Shown: piece after piece, positions 26,343-35,931 of the stretch | Layout of the letters: each line of letters begins with the position of its first letter | Numbering within the stretch: position 1 is the stretch's first letter | Source: an uncultured bacterium | GTDB lineage: Bacteria; Bacillota; Bacilli; Lactobacillales; Lactobacillaceae | Reading direction: 5' to 3' | Assembly: GCA_905214235.1 (NCBI GenBank) | Contig: CAJMLF010000011.1 | Coordinates: 1-56,495 of the forward strand | DNA length: 56,495 bases | Made by a program: the position numbers and the translations under genes | Notes under the pieces: generated by a model | Database searches by the model: none | Told to the model about the DNA's origin: nothing | What the model saw: only the letters and a program-made list of their open reading frames with translations

Positions 26343-28031
26343 TTATTTTCCGTCCTCGTGGGCCATGCGGAGGAGCTCGGATGCGTGCTCCTTCGTCAGC
26401 TTGGTGACCTTCTCACCAGACAGCATCCGGGCCAGTTCGTTGACCCGCTGGTCGGTGTTCAAGGCCGTCACCTTCGTGGTCGTCCGTTCGTTGTGGACAG
26501 ACTTCTTAATCAGGAAGTGGTGCTGGGCCACCGCTGCCACCTGCGGGAGGTGGGTGATGCAGAGGACCTGGGAGTTAGCCGCAATCAGGCGGATCTTATC
26601 GGCAATCGCCTGGGCTACCCGGCCGCTGACCCCGGTATCGACCTCATCAAAGATGATGCTGGTCACGCCCTCGTTCTGGGCAAAGATGGTCTTGAGGGCC
26701 AGCATGACCCGGGACAGTTCCCCACCAGAAGCAATCTTGGCCAACGGTCCCATTGACTCGCCGGGGTTGGTCCGGATGTAAAATTCAACATCGTCAATCC
26801 CGGTCGGCGTGAAGGTGACCCCAGCCTGGTTGGCAAAGTGGACCGTAAACTCCGCCTTGGCCATGTACAGCTCCTTCAGTTGCTGGTGAACCCGTTTGGA
26901 GAGCTCGTGGGCCGCTTGTTGACGCACCTGACTGAGCTGACTACCAATTTCTTGGAGGTCCGCCGCCGCTTTCTTTAACCGTTCCTCAAGGTCGCTGTTG
27001 GAATCGGCCGCCTCCTCCATCGTATCAAGTTCCTTCTTGATTTTCTGGTAGTAGGCCAAAACCTTAGTAACCGAGTCCCCATACTTATGCTCCAGGTCAC
27101 CAATAACCGTGAGCCGCTGGTCAATTTGGGCCAGGCGGCCATCGTCAAATTCGAGCATGTCCAGCTGTTGACCAGCCGAATTGGCAACGTCTTGGAGGGC
27201 ATAGTAAGCGTCGTTTAGGGCCTTACTCAACGAATCGTAGTCGTCATCAAACTCGGCAATTCCGTTAACGGCCTCCATCACGGTCGCCACCTGGTCCAGG
27301 ACGGGCGCTTCCCCCTCATTAAAGGTGGTCACCACCTGCTGAAGGGCGTTATTGATCTGCTGGAAGTGTTCCAACCGGTCCCGCTCACTGGTGAGGTCTT
27401 CCTCCTCGTTTTCCTTGAGCTGGGCCTCCTCAATCTCGTTCACCTGATAACGGAGCATGTCCAAGCGCTGCGCCCACTGCTGCTCGTTGGCCTGTTTCTT
27501 GTCCACGGCCGCCTTGAGCTTGGTGTAGCGGTGGTAGAGTTCCTGGTACTTTTGAAGGAGGGGGTGGACCTTTTTATAGGCGAACTGGTCCAACATCCCC
27601 AGGTGCTTTTCCGGTTGCAGCAAGAGCTGGTGCTCGTTTTGCCCCTGGATATCGACCAGGTAGGCCCCAATCTGGCGAAGCATCGTTGTGTTGATCAGCT
27701 GGCCATTGACCCGGATGGTGTTCCGCCCGTTGCGGTGGATTTCCCGCATGATGATTAGGGTGCCATCCTGGTGATCAATTCCCATCGAGTCAAGGAGGGC
27801 CGTTAATTCAGGGTCCTTAGTCAGGGCAAACTGCCCCTGGAGGCGGAGCTTTTCCTCACCCCGGCGGATAAATTCCTGGGACCCCCGACCGCCCGCCAGC
27901 AGACCAACGGCGTCGATGATGATTGACTTCCCGGCACCAGTCTCCCCGGTCAGGACTGTCATCTGGTCAGCGAATTCAAGACTCAGGTGCTTAATAATTG
28001 CTAAATTATCAATCGTTAATTCCTGCAGCAT
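26343..28031 (-). CDS. recN: DNA repair protein RecN
   Basis: SMC-like ATPase acting early in double-strand break repair. The 562-aa protein has Walker A TGETGAGKS (about 28-36), a central coiled coil, the ABC signature ASGGELSRVMLAL and Walker B SIIFDEVDTG. It starts 3 bases after argR; the tlyA-argR-recN order is conserved in Firmicutes. I saw no LexA box directly in front of it. Confidence 0.98.
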   Translation of the reverse strand: MLQELTIDNLAIIKHLSLEFADQMTVLTGETGAGKSIIIDAVGLLAGGRGSQEFIRRGEEKLRLQGQFALTKDPELTALLDSMGIDHQDGTLIIMREIHRNGRNTIRVNGQLINTTMLRQIGAYLVDIQGQNEHQLLLQPEKHLGMLDQFAYKKVHPLLQKYQELYHRYTKLKAAVDKKQANEQQWAQRLDMLRYQVNEIEEAQLKENEEEDLTSERDRLEHFQQINNALQQVVTTFNEGEAPVLDQVATVMEAVNGIAEFDDDYDSLSKALNDAYYALQDVANSAGQQLDMLEFDDGRLAQIDQRLTVIGDLEHKYGDSVTKVLAYYQKIKKELDTMEEAADSNSDLEERLKKAAADLQEIGSQLSQVRQQAAHELSKRVHQQLKELYMAKAEFTVHFANQAGVTFTPTGIDDVEFYIRTNPGESMGPLAKIASGGELSRVMLALKTIFAQNEGVTSIIFDEVDTGVSGRVAQAIADKIRLIAANSQVLCITHLPQVAAVAQHHFLIKKSVHNERTTTKVTALNTDQRVNELARMLSGEKVTKLTKEHASELLRMAHEDGK

Positions 28032-28034
28032 AAG

Positions 28035-28493
28035 CTACTCCCTCTGTGCCAACTCGTTAAAGCGGTCTTCCAGGTGCTCTGCGGCACCCGCCGACGTACA
28101 AACAACCAGGACGTTACTGTCATCCCCAATGGTGGTGAAGACGGCTTCGTCCTTCAGACGCCGGATGAGGGTGGCAACCACCGGCCCGTTTCCCGGCCGC
28201 ACCGCCAGGGCGAGGAAGCGGTCGTCCTGCTTTAATTCCAGGAGACTGTCATGCAGGGTCGTCCCCAACTGGCCGGCATCATCATTATGCTGGCGGGCGG
28301 GCAGACCATAACGGTAGCCGCCCCCCTCAGCGGGGATCTTCACCAGCTGCATCTCCTTGATGTCCCGGGAGATCGTTGCCTGGGTCACCTGGAGGCCGAG
28401 GTCGTTGAGCCTCTTGACGAGGTCTTCCTGGCGTTCAATGCTGTTGTCCGTGATGATCTCACGAATCTTCTTCTGCCGATCTGCTTTCTTCAT
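28035..28493 (-). CDS. argR: ArgR/AhrC-family transcriptional regulator
   Basis: Arginine-responsive repressor/activator, 152 aa, forming hexamers. The N-terminal winged helix (about 1-75) includes QVTQATISRDIKEMQLVK, the recognition helix of the family; the C-terminal domain has a GDDSNVLVVC stretch for arginine binding. In Firmicutes this copy sits with recN; whether it controls an arginine deiminase or biosynthesis set cannot be told from this window. Confidence 0.95.
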   Translation of the reverse strand: MKKADRQKKIREIITDNSIERQEDLVKRLNDLGLQVTQATISRDIKEMQLVKIPAEGGGYRYGLPARQHNDDAGQLGTTLHDSLLELKQDDRFLALAVRPGNGPVVATLIRRLKDEAVFTTIGDDSNVLVVCTSAGAAEHLEDRFNELAQRE

Positions 28494-28504
28494 TGAAATT
28501 CCCC

Positions 28505-29329
28505 CTACTTTTCCTTCTGGTTCAACTCCTGGTCAGCGTTAGCGATTACCTGGTCGATGTCGACCCCCGGTGCAATCTTGCCTTCCTGGTCACTCAGCCG
28601 TAGGTGGGCCAAGAATTCCATGTTTCCCTGGCCACCCTTGATTGGTGAGAAGTCCAGGCCCAGGACGTCAAAGTGGTCAGCACAGGCAAAGTTCAGCACC
28701 TTTTTTAGAACTGCCTTGTGAACCTTGTGATCGCGAATGATCCCGTGTTTGCCCACGTGTTCCTTACCCGCTTCAAACTGAGGCTTGATCAGGGCAACGA
28801 CTTCCCCACCGGGCTGGAGGATTCCGGCCAACGGTGGGAGGATCAGGTGGAGGGAGATGAAGGAGACGTCAATGGAGGCAAAGGCCGGCTGCCCGTGGGT
28901 AAAGTCGGCCAGCTTACTGTAACGGAAGTTGGTCTGCTCCATCACCACCACCCGCGGGTCCTCCCGCAGCTGCCAAACCAGCTGGTTCGTGCCCACGTCT
29001 AGGGCATAGCTCAGCTTAGCCCCGTTCTGGAGCATCACGTCGGTAAAGCCCCCGGTCGAGGAACCGATGTCTAAGACCACCTTGTCCTGGACACTGATGT
29101 CAAAAACCTTGAGGGCCTTGGCCAACTTTAACCCGCCCCGGCTGACGTACGGCATTTTGTGTCCCTTCATGTGGAGGGTCGTCGTCACGGGAATCTTCTG
29201 GCCGGGTTTGTCAAGGCGTTCGTTGTTCTTTCCTAAAATCTCACCAGCCATCACTGACCGCTTGGCCTGTTCACGCGAATCGAACAGGCCCTGTTTAACT
29301 AGTAAAACATCAACACGTTCTTTTTCCAT
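28505..29329 (-). CDS. tlyA: TlyA-family rRNA 2'-O-methyltransferase
   Basis: A 274-aa protein with an N-terminal S4 RNA-binding domain (RVDVLLVKQGLFDSREQAKR) and a FtsJ/RrmJ-type SAM methyltransferase domain beginning with DIGSSTGGFTD. Homologues methylate 16S/23S rRNA cytidines; some have been called hemolysins without support. The ATG at 29329 is preferred over one two codons earlier because AAGGA lies eight bases before it. It is tightly packed after ispA. Confidence 0.92.
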   Translation of the reverse strand: MEKERVDVLLVKQGLFDSREQAKRSVMAGEILGKNNERLDKPGQKIPVTTTLHMKGHKMPYVSRGGLKLAKALKVFDISVQDKVVLDIGSSTGGFTDVMLQNGAKLSYALDVGTNQLVWQLREDPRVVVMEQTNFRYSKLADFTHGQPAFASIDVSFISLHLILPPLAGILQPGGEVVALIKPQFEAGKEHVGKHGIIRDHKVHKAVLKKVLNFACADHFDVLGLDFSPIKGGQGNMEFLAHLRLSDQEGKIAPGVDIDQVIANADQELNQKEK

Positions 29330-29340
29330 AGTCATAGTCC

Positions 29341-30216
29341 TTATAATTTAAAATACGCAAGAAACTGGTCGTACCCCGCAAACGATTTTCCCGTTAGCTG
29401 GGCCAAGTTCTTTTGGGCCTGACGGGCGTGGGCCAGTGCTAAATGGAGTTGGTCCTTGGCCCCATCGACGCCGAGTAGTCCCGGATAGGTATTCTTATGC
29501 TCGCCAGCATCCTTGCCAACCGCCTTCCCCATCTGGGCAACAGTCCCGAGGACGTCCATCAAATCATCGTAGATTTGGAAGGCCAGGCCGTAATGGTCCC
29601 CAAAGTCGGCGAGGGCGCGGAGAATTTCATCATCCTGGTCGGTAATGATTCCCCCGGCCACCACCGCGTAATGGAGGAGGGCCCCCGTCTTTTCCCGGTG
29701 GAGGTAGCGCAGCTGGTCAAGGTTGAGGTGCTCATGTTCGCCCTCAATGTCCCGGGCCTGGCCGGCGACCATTCCAGCCGGACCCGCGGCTTTGGCCAGT
29801 GATAGGGCCAGATGAGCGCGCGTGCTTGCGGGCAGGTCGTTTTCAGTAACCCACTGGAAGGCCAGGGTCAAAAGACCATCACCCGCCAAGGTCGCCATCC
29901 CGGCACCAAACTTGCAGTGGTTCGTCGGCTTGCCCCGGCGGAGGTCGTCGTTGTCCATCGCCGGCAGGTCATCGTGAATCAGCGAGTAGGTGTGCAGGAG
30001 CTCAAGGGCGGTGGCGGCCCGCATTACCGCGGGAGTAACCTGGCCACCAAGCATCTCAACAGTTGCCAAAGTCAGGGTCGGCCGCAGGCGCTTACCGCCG
30101 GCCATCACGGAATAGTTCATCGACTGACTCAGCGTCTTTTGATCAATGTCCTTGGGAAGGTTAGCAGCTAAATAGTCGTTAACTTGTTTTTTTAAACTCG
30201 TTAATGAATCTACCAT
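29341..30216 (-). CDS. ispA: Polyprenyl (farnesyl/geranyl) diphosphate synthase
   Basis: Condenses IPP units to short-chain prenyl diphosphates, feeding undecaprenyl phosphate and thus wall synthesis. The 291-aa protein has both aspartate-rich motifs: DDLPAMD (82-88) and YDDLMD (near 213). The KRLRP and GGKRL residues for IPP binding are also present. It sits between xseB and tlyA, the usual Firmicutes order. Confidence 0.96.
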   Translation of the reverse strand: MVDSLTSLKKQVNDYLAANLPKDIDQKTLSQSMNYSVMAGGKRLRPTLTLATVEMLGGQVTPAVMRAATALELLHTYSLIHDDLPAMDNDDLRRGKPTNHCKFGAGMATLAGDGLLTLAFQWVTENDLPASTRAHLALSLAKAAGPAGMVAGQARDIEGEHEHLNLDQLRYLHREKTGALLHYAVVAGGIITDQDDEILRALADFGDHYGLAFQIYDDLMDVLGTVAQMGKAVGKDAGEHKNTYPGLLGVDGAKDQLHLALAHARQAQKNLAQLTGKSFAGYDQFLAYFKL

Positions 30217-30232
30217 TAAGTAGTCCCCCTAA

Positions 30233-30511
30233 CTATTCTTCACTGCCGAAGCCCCGGTTGCCCCCACCATTGTTGCTGGGGTCGTCCGTAGCCTTTTCAT
30301 ATTCCTTTTCTTCCCCGTTGTCGTCAATCAGGTGTCCCAGGGTCTTCTCAGCACTGGTCAGCTTCTTTTGGAGCTCCTTGGAAAGTGCGATGCCGTCTTT
30401 AAACTGCTGGATGGCTTCCTCAAGGGGGACGTTGCCCTGCTCTAACTGGTTAACAATTCCCTGAAGCTTGGTAAGCTGTTCTTCAAAAGTTGGTTCTTTA
30501 CTTGTTGCCAT
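30233..30511 (-). CDS. xseB: Exodeoxyribonuclease VII small subunit
   Basis: Small regulatory subunit (92 aa) of exonuclease VII. Residues 1-70 form the conserved two-helix core (FEEQLTKLQGIVNQLEQGNVPLEEA); the remainder is an acidic, glycine/asparagine-rich tail not needed in most homologues. Its start overlaps the end of xseA by 14 bases. Confidence 0.96.
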   Translation of the reverse strand: MATSKEPTFEEQLTKLQGIVNQLEQGNVPLEEAIQQFKDGIALSKELQKKLTSAEKTLGHLIDDNGEEKEYEKATDDPSNNGGGNRGFGSEE

Positions 30512-31850
30512 TGTTCTTCTCCTTAATATTCGTGACTGTTACGGTAACATCGCCATCCGCAAAGTGCAGCAGCATTTCGTCGCCCGGCGTTAATTGCTGG
30601 GCCTGGTTGATGACCCGGCCATCCTTAGTAACGTAGGTGTAGCCGCGTTCCATGATCTTCAGGGGGTCAAGGGAGTGTAGCTGCTTAGTCAAGCCCGTTA
30701 GCTGCTGGTTTACCCGTTGGTCATAGCTCTGGGCGGCGTTTCGCAGACGGGCGCGGAGCTGTTTCACGACTTCCTGGCCCTGCTTAACCTGGCGGGTTGG
30801 CGCGTAGGCCAGGAGCTTGTTGCTCAGTTGGTCAAGTGTGTTGTGGGCCGCTTGCAGGCGGCTCTCCTCCTGGTGCTGGAGTTCCTGGGTCAGTTGGTCA
30901 ACCTTCTGGGCGTAATTTTCGTACAGGCGGGTCGGCTGCTGGAAGATATAACTCTGGTTAACCTTGGCCAGCTGCTTCTTGTCAAAGTCAATCTGGGCCC
31001 GCATGGTGTTAAAGAGACGGCGTTGAAAGTCCTTTAAGAGGAGCAAGGTATCGTCCAGCCGCTGGGGGGTGGCCAATTCGGCCGCCGCCGTTGGCGTTGC
31101 CGCCCGCCGGTCAGCGACCAAGTCGGCGATAGTGGTATCCGTTTCGTGCCCGACCGAGGAAATTACCGGGATCTTACTGGCGGCAATTGCCCGGGCCACA
31201 CTCTCCTCATTGAAGGGCCAGAGGTCTTCGATTGAGCCCCCACCCCGGCCGATGATCAGGGTGTCAAAATTGCCCATTTGGTTGGCGCGGTTAATCTGGC
31301 GGGTGATATCAGCCGCCGCTTTTTCCCCCTGGACAACCGTCGGAAAGAGGACAACCTGGGCAATCGGGTAACGGCGGCGAACCGTCGTGTTAATGTCCCG
31401 GATGACCGCCCCGTTCAGGCTGGTAACCACCGCAATCCGTTTGGGAAACAGGGGAAGCGGCTTCTTTGGCAGGGAAAAGAGACCCTCCGCACTCAGCTTC
31501 TTCTTTAACTGTTCAAAGGCCAAGTACAGGGAACCAACCCCGTCCGGCTCCATCGTGTCGATGTAGATCTGATAACGGCCACTGCGCTCGTAGAGGCTGA
31601 CGTGGCCGGTTACGCAGAGTTTCATCCCCTCTTCGGGGGTAAACTTCACCTTAGCAAACTGGGAACGGAACATCACCGCGTCAATCACGGCATTGTCGTC
31701 CTTTAGGCTGAAGTACTGGTGACCGCTGCGCAAGCGAAAGTTTGATAGTTCACCGGTCAAATAGACTTTTTGCAGGTATGGGTCGCGGTCAAACTTAAGT
31801 TTTAGGTATTTGGTTAGCTGGCTAACCGTGAGGTATTTACTTCTATCCAT
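30498..31850 (-). CDS. xseA: Exodeoxyribonuclease VII large subunit
   Basis: Catalytic subunit of exonuclease VII, which degrades single-stranded DNA from both ends. The 450-aa protein has an N-terminal OB fold (about 1-105), a catalytic core containing [14 protein letters not shown] and HETD, and coiled-coil C-terminus. The start at 31850 ([11 protein letters not shown]) overlaps the end of folD; a longer reading would add eight residues inside folD. Confidence 0.97.
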   Translation of the reverse strand: MDRSKYLTVSQLTKYLKLKFDRDPYLQKVYLTGELSNFRLRSGHQYFSLKDDNAVIDAVMFRSQFAKVKFTPEEGMKLCVTGHVSLYERSGRYQIYIDTMEPDGVGSLYLAFEQLKKKLSAEGLFSLPKKPLPLFPKRIAVVTSLNGAVIRDINTTVRRRYPIAQVVLFPTVVQGEKAAADITRQINRANQMGNFDTLIIGRGGGSIEDLWPFNEESVARAIAASKIPVISSVGHETDTTIADLVADRRAATPTAAAELATPQRLDDTLLLLKDFQRRLFNTMRAQIDFDKKQLAKVNQSYIFQQPTRLYENYAQKVDQLTQELQHQEESRLQAAHNTLDQLSNKLLAYAPTRQVKQGQEVVKQLRARLRNAAQSYDQRVNQQLTGLTKQLHSLDPLKIMERGYTYVTKDGRVINQAQQLTPGDEMLLHFADGDVTVTVTNIKEKNNGNK

Positions 31851-32700
31851 TTCTTCGCCACTCCGCAAGATCAACTGTCTGGGCCATTAAATTGGCGATC
31901 GTCATTGGGCCGACACCGCCGGGAACCGGAGTAATCTTACCGGCAACCGGTTCGACCGCGTCAAAGTCAACGTCGCCGGTGAGCTTACCGGAAGGAAGCC
32001 GGTCCATTCCGACGTCAATGACCACGGCCCCGTCCTTGACGGCATCCTGGCCAATGAAGTGGGCAATCCCGGTGGCGACAATCAAGACGTCAGCCTGGCG
32101 GGTTAATTGGTGGAGGTCCTTGGTATGGCGCCCCGCCATCGTGACCGTGGCGTTGGCATTATTCAACAGGGCCAGCAGCGGTTTCCCCACCAAAATGCTC
32201 CGCCCGACAATCACAACGTTGGCCCCCGTGAGGTCAACATTGTAGTGGCGCAGAGCGGTCATGATCCCCCGGGGCGTGCAGGCTACTGGGTAGTTGCCCG
32301 GTTGGTTGGCGAAGAGCTTTCCCAGGTTCTGGGGATGGAGGCCATCAACGTCCTTATCGGGGCGGATGGTGTTGGTGATGGCAACCGCGTCCAGGTGGTC
32401 CGGTAAGGGTTCCTGGACAATGATGGCGTCGATGTCGTCATCGTTATTGAGTTCCTTGATTGCTGCCAAGACCGTCGCCTGCTTGACGTCAGTGGGGAAA
32501 CGATAGAGGTCCGATTTCAGGCCCATCTTTTCGGCCAGGCGGTGCTTGTTCCGGGTGTAGATTTGACTGGCTGGGTCGTCCCCAACTAAGACCACCGCAA
32601 TTCCCGGTTTAACCCCCTTTGCAATGAGCTCCTGGGCCCGCTTTTTGGTCTGCTGGTTAAGCTCTTTGGCCAACTGCTTTCCATCAATAATCGTTGCCAT
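31843..32700 (-). CDS. folD: Bifunctional methylene-THF dehydrogenase/cyclohydrolase
   Basis: Makes 10-formyl-THF from methylene-THF with NADP. The 285-aa protein has the family signatures VQLPLP-like VQEPLPDH and PGGVGPMT near the C-terminus, with the NADP-binding GRSILVGKP. The glutamate in EPLP replaces the usual glutamine-leucine (QLPLP), a small variation. AGGAGG lies upstream. It heads the folD-xseA-xseB-ispA-tlyA-argR-recN series. Confidence 0.97.
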   Translation of the reverse strand: MATIIDGKQLAKELNQQTKKRAQELIAKGVKPGIAVVLVGDDPASQIYTRNKHRLAEKMGLKSDLYRFPTDVKQATVLAAIKELNNDDDIDAIIVQEPLPDHLDAVAITNTIRPDKDVDGLHPQNLGKLFANQPGNYPVACTPRGIMTALRHYNVDLTGANVVIVGRSILVGKPLLALLNNANATVTMAGRHTKDLHQLTRQADVLIVATGIAHFIGQDAVKDGAVVIDVGMDRLPSGKLTGDVDFDAVEPVAGKITPVPGGVGPMTIANLMAQTVDLAEWRRNG

Positions 32701-32738
32701 CGGCTAATTCCTCCTGTTACTCTTTATTAATCACTCTC

Positions 32739-32779
32739 AAAAAGAGGGCTGTGGCAAAGCATCCTCTGTCACAACCCCG
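32739..32779 (-). terminator. Terminator after nusB
   Basis: Minus strand GGGTTGTG pairs with CACAGCCC across a loop of about 15 bases, followed by TCTTTTT. It separates nusB from folD. Confidence 0.8.
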
Positions 32780-32787
32780 CACTCACA

Positions 32788-33198
32788 CTAGTTTTGGTGT
32801 TCTTGTTCAAATTTACCTAAGGCCCCGTTAATGAACTTACGTGATTTATCATTACTGAATGCCTTAGCAAGTTCCAGCGCTTCGTTAATGGCAACCGCCG
32901 TTGGTACCCCATCGACATACTGGATTTCGTACAGGGCGATGCGCAGGATAATCAGGTCCGGCTTGGCTAACCGATCGATAGTCCAGTCGCTGGCCAATAG
33001 GGAACTGATCTGCTGGTCCAATTCGGCTTGGTGGTCACTAACGCCCTTCACCAACTCTGTTAGGTAGGCCGGAATCTCCTGCTTATCGTGGTGGGGAATC
33101 GACTGGTAAACAGTTGTCAATTCCGCGTCCGGGTTGGTTTGTAAGGCAAATAAAACTTGAAAGGCTTCCTCACGAACTGCGTGCCGCGTTAAACTCAT
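32788..33198 (-). CDS. nusB: Transcription antitermination factor NusB
   Basis: RNA-binding factor of rRNA antitermination, working with NusE/S10. The 136-aa protein starts with the typical RHAVREEAFQVLFAL helix and ends with SRKFINGALGKF. The start overlaps the stop of the preceding Asp23-type gene by four bases (ATGA). Confidence 0.97.
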   Translation of the reverse strand: MSLTRHAVREEAFQVLFALQTNPDAELTTVYQSIPHHDKQEIPAYLTELVKGVSDHQAELDQQISSLLASDWTIDRLAKPDLIILRIALYEIQYVDGVPTAVAINEALELAKAFSNDKSRKFINGALGKFEQEHQN

Positions 33199-33638
33199 TC
33201 TTCTTCACTACCCCCGTCATCTTTATCTTCGCCAAACAGGTTGTCTGGGTCAACCTGCTGGTCCTCTTGTGGGGCAATGATCCCCTTTACGTGAACGTTA
33301 ACTTCCGTGACAACCAGGTTGGTCATCAGGGTAATTTGTTGCTTAATCCGTTCTTGAATCTGGCCAGCAACCTTAGGAACAGACACACCGTACTCAACGT
33401 AGACATCAACATCGATGATCAAGTCGTCCGCATCATTGACCAGCTTGACACCGCGCCGGTGGTCGGAGCGACCGAGCAGTTCACCAACACTGTTGGCAAA
33501 CGAACCGTACATCTTGGAGACACCCTTAACTTCGCTTGCTGCGTAGCCGGCAATAATTTCCAAAACCCGGGGAGCAATCTGGATTGTTCCCAACTTTTGG
33601 TCATCCTTATTTAGAATAATTTTTGAATCTTCTGGCAT
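33195..33638 (-). CDS. yqhY: Asp23/Gls24-family protein (YqhY)
   Basis: A 147-aa Asp23-domain protein with an acidic C-terminal tail (EDKDDGGSEEE). In Bacillus YqhY sits between acetyl-CoA carboxylase genes and nusB and affects lipid homeostasis. Here the same yqhY-nusB pair is kept, translationally coupled. Its 5' leader contains a small hairpin (GGGAA/TTCCC) directly before the ribosome binding site. A paralogue, yloU, is at 13032. Confidence 0.93.
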   Translation of the reverse strand: MPEDSKIILNKDDQKLGTIQIAPRVLEIIAGYAASEVKGVSKMYGSFANSVGELLGRSDHRRGVKLVNDADDLIIDVDVYVEYGVSVPKVAGQIQERIKQQITLMTNLVVTEVNVHVKGIIAPQEDQQVDPDNLFGEDKDDGGSEEE

Positions 33639-33796
33639 TGTTAACCCTCCATTAAGGCTGGGAAAGGCTTCCCGCTTTCATCTATTGAATGTCAAGGTCG
33701 TGAATTGGTACCCACTAGCTCGACATTGCTGGTAATTTGCCACAATAATATACTCTATCTATTTTGCACTAAATAGCGGCAAAAATCAACGGTCCA

Positions 33797-34477
33797 TCAC
33801 CCCATCAGCGGAATCTGCCGCGACATTTTTATCCGGTGGTTATACCAGTCGTGGACGACCAGGTCCATGGTGGACATGGTGAAGTTGCCAAAAGCAAGCG
33901 CCTGGTCTTCCTGGACCAGCCGCAAAAACGCGTGGGGATGGTTGAGCCGGTGGGTAAAACGGGCAATCGTCACGTGACCAGAAATGGTTGGGTACCGCTC
34001 CGCTAAGGGGAGGCCCGCCGCCGGAATTGCTTGGCGTAACTTGGACCGTAGCTGGGCAAGCGCCGGTGAATAATCTCCCTTCACCATTAAGGCCCCGGGA
34101 CTGACCATCAGGCCACTGAACCGCCAGTGAGCCGGGGCGCAATCCGCGAGCACCGCCTGCAAAAGCTGCTGGTAGGCACTAAATTGCTCACGGCTAAAAG
34201 ACTGCCCCGGCTGTGCGCCCACGATATCCATGATTGTCACGTGACGATCAGCCGCCGGGTAGTAGTACTGGTCCGGTTCAAGGGCCTTGACCTGCTGGAG
34301 GACAAACGAAATGTTGCGGTTGACGTGGGCCGGGAGGTGCCCTAAGAGGGTCAGTCCCCACCGGTCGTCAACCTGGTTGGTCCCCAGGTACTGGTCAAGT
34401 TTCAAGGCGTTGTTTTCAACTGCCGCTTGGCCACGCGCACTGATTTGTTGATACAGGTCCGTAAGATTAGCATCCAT
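33797..34477 (-). CDS. 2H-phosphoesterase-like protein (2'-5' RNA ligase superfamily)
   Basis: A 226-aa protein with two H-V-T motifs, H79-V-T81 and H168-V-T170, spaced about 89 residues apart as in the two-histidine phosphoesterase superfamily (2'-5' RNA ligase, cyclic phosphodiesterases). The substrate is unknown. The start at 34477 lies inside the end of pepQ, so it is translationally coupled to it. In Bacillus this spot between pepQ-like and yqhY genes holds efp; no efp is present here. Confidence 0.75.
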   Translation of the reverse strand: MDANLTDLYQQISARGQAAVENNALKLDQYLGTNQVDDRWGLTLLGHLPAHVNRNISFVLQQVKALEPDQYYYPAADRHVTIMDIVGAQPGQSFSREQFSAYQQLLQAVLADCAPAHWRFSGLMVSPGALMVKGDYSPALAQLRSKLRQAIPAAGLPLAERYPTISGHVTIARFTHRLNHPHAFLRLVQEDQALAFGNFTMSTMDLVVHDWYNHRIKMSRQIPLMG

Positions 34478-35558
34478 TACTAGTCCCCACAATGATTAGT
34501 TCTGTCGGCGCCGTGGTTAGGACGACCGGTCCACCGTGGGTAACAATGACGTCGTCTTCAATTCGGACCCCACCGATTTCCGGAACGTAGATTCCCGGTT
34601 CGACCGTGATTACCTCGTTGTTGGCAAACTTTACCTGGTGGGTTCCTGGGCCATAACTAGCGGGCCGTTCGTGGACACTCAGGCCGATTCCGTGCCCCAT
34701 TCCGTGATTAAATTCATCATCGTAGCCCGCTTCGGCAATCAGTTGGCGTCCAAAACGGTCGAGTTCGTCCCCCCGCATGCCGACCTTAACGTGGTCAATA
34801 ACGTTTTGGCGGGCCGTGTTAACGATCTGGTAGATGTCTTTAAGTTCCGGATCAACTGAACCCACCGCAAACGTCCGCGTTATGTCAGCAGTGTAGCCGC
34901 CGACAAAGTAGCCGAAGTCGAGGGTCACCGCTTCACCGTCTTCAATCAGCTTGTTGCTAGCGGTGGCGTGCGGCTTGGCGGCGTTGGCCCCACTGGCCAC
35001 GATGGTCGGAAATGACTGGCCGCTGGCCCCATGTTCCTTCATCCAGAAGTCCAGCAGGTTAGCAAGGTGGCGTTCGCTGACACCCGGATGAACCTGGGAC
35101 AGGAGGTAGTGGTAACCGGCCGTATGCAGATCCGCCGCCTTCTTCAGGAGGGCGAGCTCTTGGCTGTCCTTTACCTGCCGCATCTTTTCGACCAGGTTAG
35201 AAAACGGCACCAGGTCAGCAGTCATCGTCTCGTCCAGCAGGTCATAAAGCTGGTAAGAGACTGTATCTTCATAGCCCAGCACCTCGACCTGGAGAGCCTG
35301 ACAGATACGGTTAAGGTCGGTGTAGTAGTCCTGACTGATGGTCGCCACAACTTCCTCATTGGCAAATTCCTCCAGGGCGAGGTGGTAACGCTCATCCGAC
35401 ACGATGATTGCCCGGTCGGGGGTGATTAGTAGGAAGCCGTCACCCTGCAGGAGGTTGAAGCCAGTTAAGTAGTAAATATTTTGTTGGTTGGTTACCAGGA
35501 AGGCATCGATATACAGCTTCGCTAGGCGCTGCTGAATACGGTTGATTCGACTGCCCAT
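34467..35558 (-). CDS. pepQ: M24-family Xaa-Pro dipeptidase/aminopeptidase
   Basis: Metallopeptidase releasing residues next to proline from peptides, useful for growth on milk or plant protein. The 363-aa protein has the creatinase-like N-terminal domain and a pita-bread catalytic domain with metal ligands in DFGYFVGGYTADITR, HGMGHGIGL, VEPGIYVP and RIEDDV. Whether it is a dipeptidase (PepQ) or an aminopeptidase (YqhT type) cannot be decided from sequence alone. Confidence 0.9.
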   Translation of the reverse strand: MGSRINRIQQRLAKLYIDAFLVTNQQNIYYLTGFNLLQGDGFLLITPDRAIIVSDERYHLALEEFANEEVVATISQDYYTDLNRICQALQVEVLGYEDTVSYQLYDLLDETMTADLVPFSNLVEKMRQVKDSQELALLKKAADLHTAGYHYLLSQVHPGVSERHLANLLDFWMKEHGASGQSFPTIVASGANAAKPHATASNKLIEDGEAVTLDFGYFVGGYTADITRTFAVGSVDPELKDIYQIVNTARQNVIDHVKVGMRGDELDRFGRQLIAEAGYDDEFNHGMGHGIGLSVHERPASYGPGTHQVKFANNEVITVEPGIYVPEIGGVRIEDDVIVTHGGPVVLTTAPTELIIVGTSNGC

Positions 35559-35578
35559 TATGTATTCCCTCCTATAGA

Positions 35579-35616
35579 AAAAAGGACCGTCCGCATTGCT
35601 GCGGCGATCCTTTTTT
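35579..35616 (-). terminator. Intrinsic terminator of the rplU-prp-rpmA operon
   Basis: Minus strand AAAAAGGATCGCCGC pairs with GCGGACGGTCCTTTTTT, eight bases after the rpmA stop. Strong GC stem and T tract. Confidence 0.9.
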
Positions 35617-35624
35617 TAATTTAA

Positions 35625-35906
35625 TTATTCAGCAACTGGGTAAACAGATACCTTCCGCTTGCTACGACCCATGCGTTCAAACTTAACAACACCGGCTACC
35701 TTAGCGTACAGGGTATCATCACCACCACGGCCCACGTTTTCACCTGGGTTGATGTGGGTACCACGTTGACGGTAGATAATTGCACCAGCAGTCACCATGG
35801 AACCATCAGCAGCCTTGGTACCAAGACGACGACCAGCTGAGTTCCGACCGTTGGCAGTGGAACCGCCCCCTTTGTGGTGGGAGAAGAATTGCAAATTCAT
35901 AATCAT
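35625..35906 (-). CDS. rpmA: 50S ribosomal protein L27 with Prp-cleaved N-terminus
   Basis: L27 (93 aa) reaches the peptidyl transferase centre. Its N-terminus [19 protein letters not shown] carries the Firmicutes extension ending in QFF, which the protease Prp removes to expose the functional end. GGAGGTG lies seven bases before the ATG at 35906. Encoded directly after prp and rplU. Confidence 0.98.
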   Translation of the reverse strand: MIMNLQFFSHHKGGGSTANGRNSAGRRLGTKAADGSMVTAGAIIYRQRGTHINPGENVGRGGDDTLYAKVAGVVKFERMGRSKRKVSVYPVAE

Positions 35907-35931
35907 AGTTGTTCACCTCCAGCAATGAACT

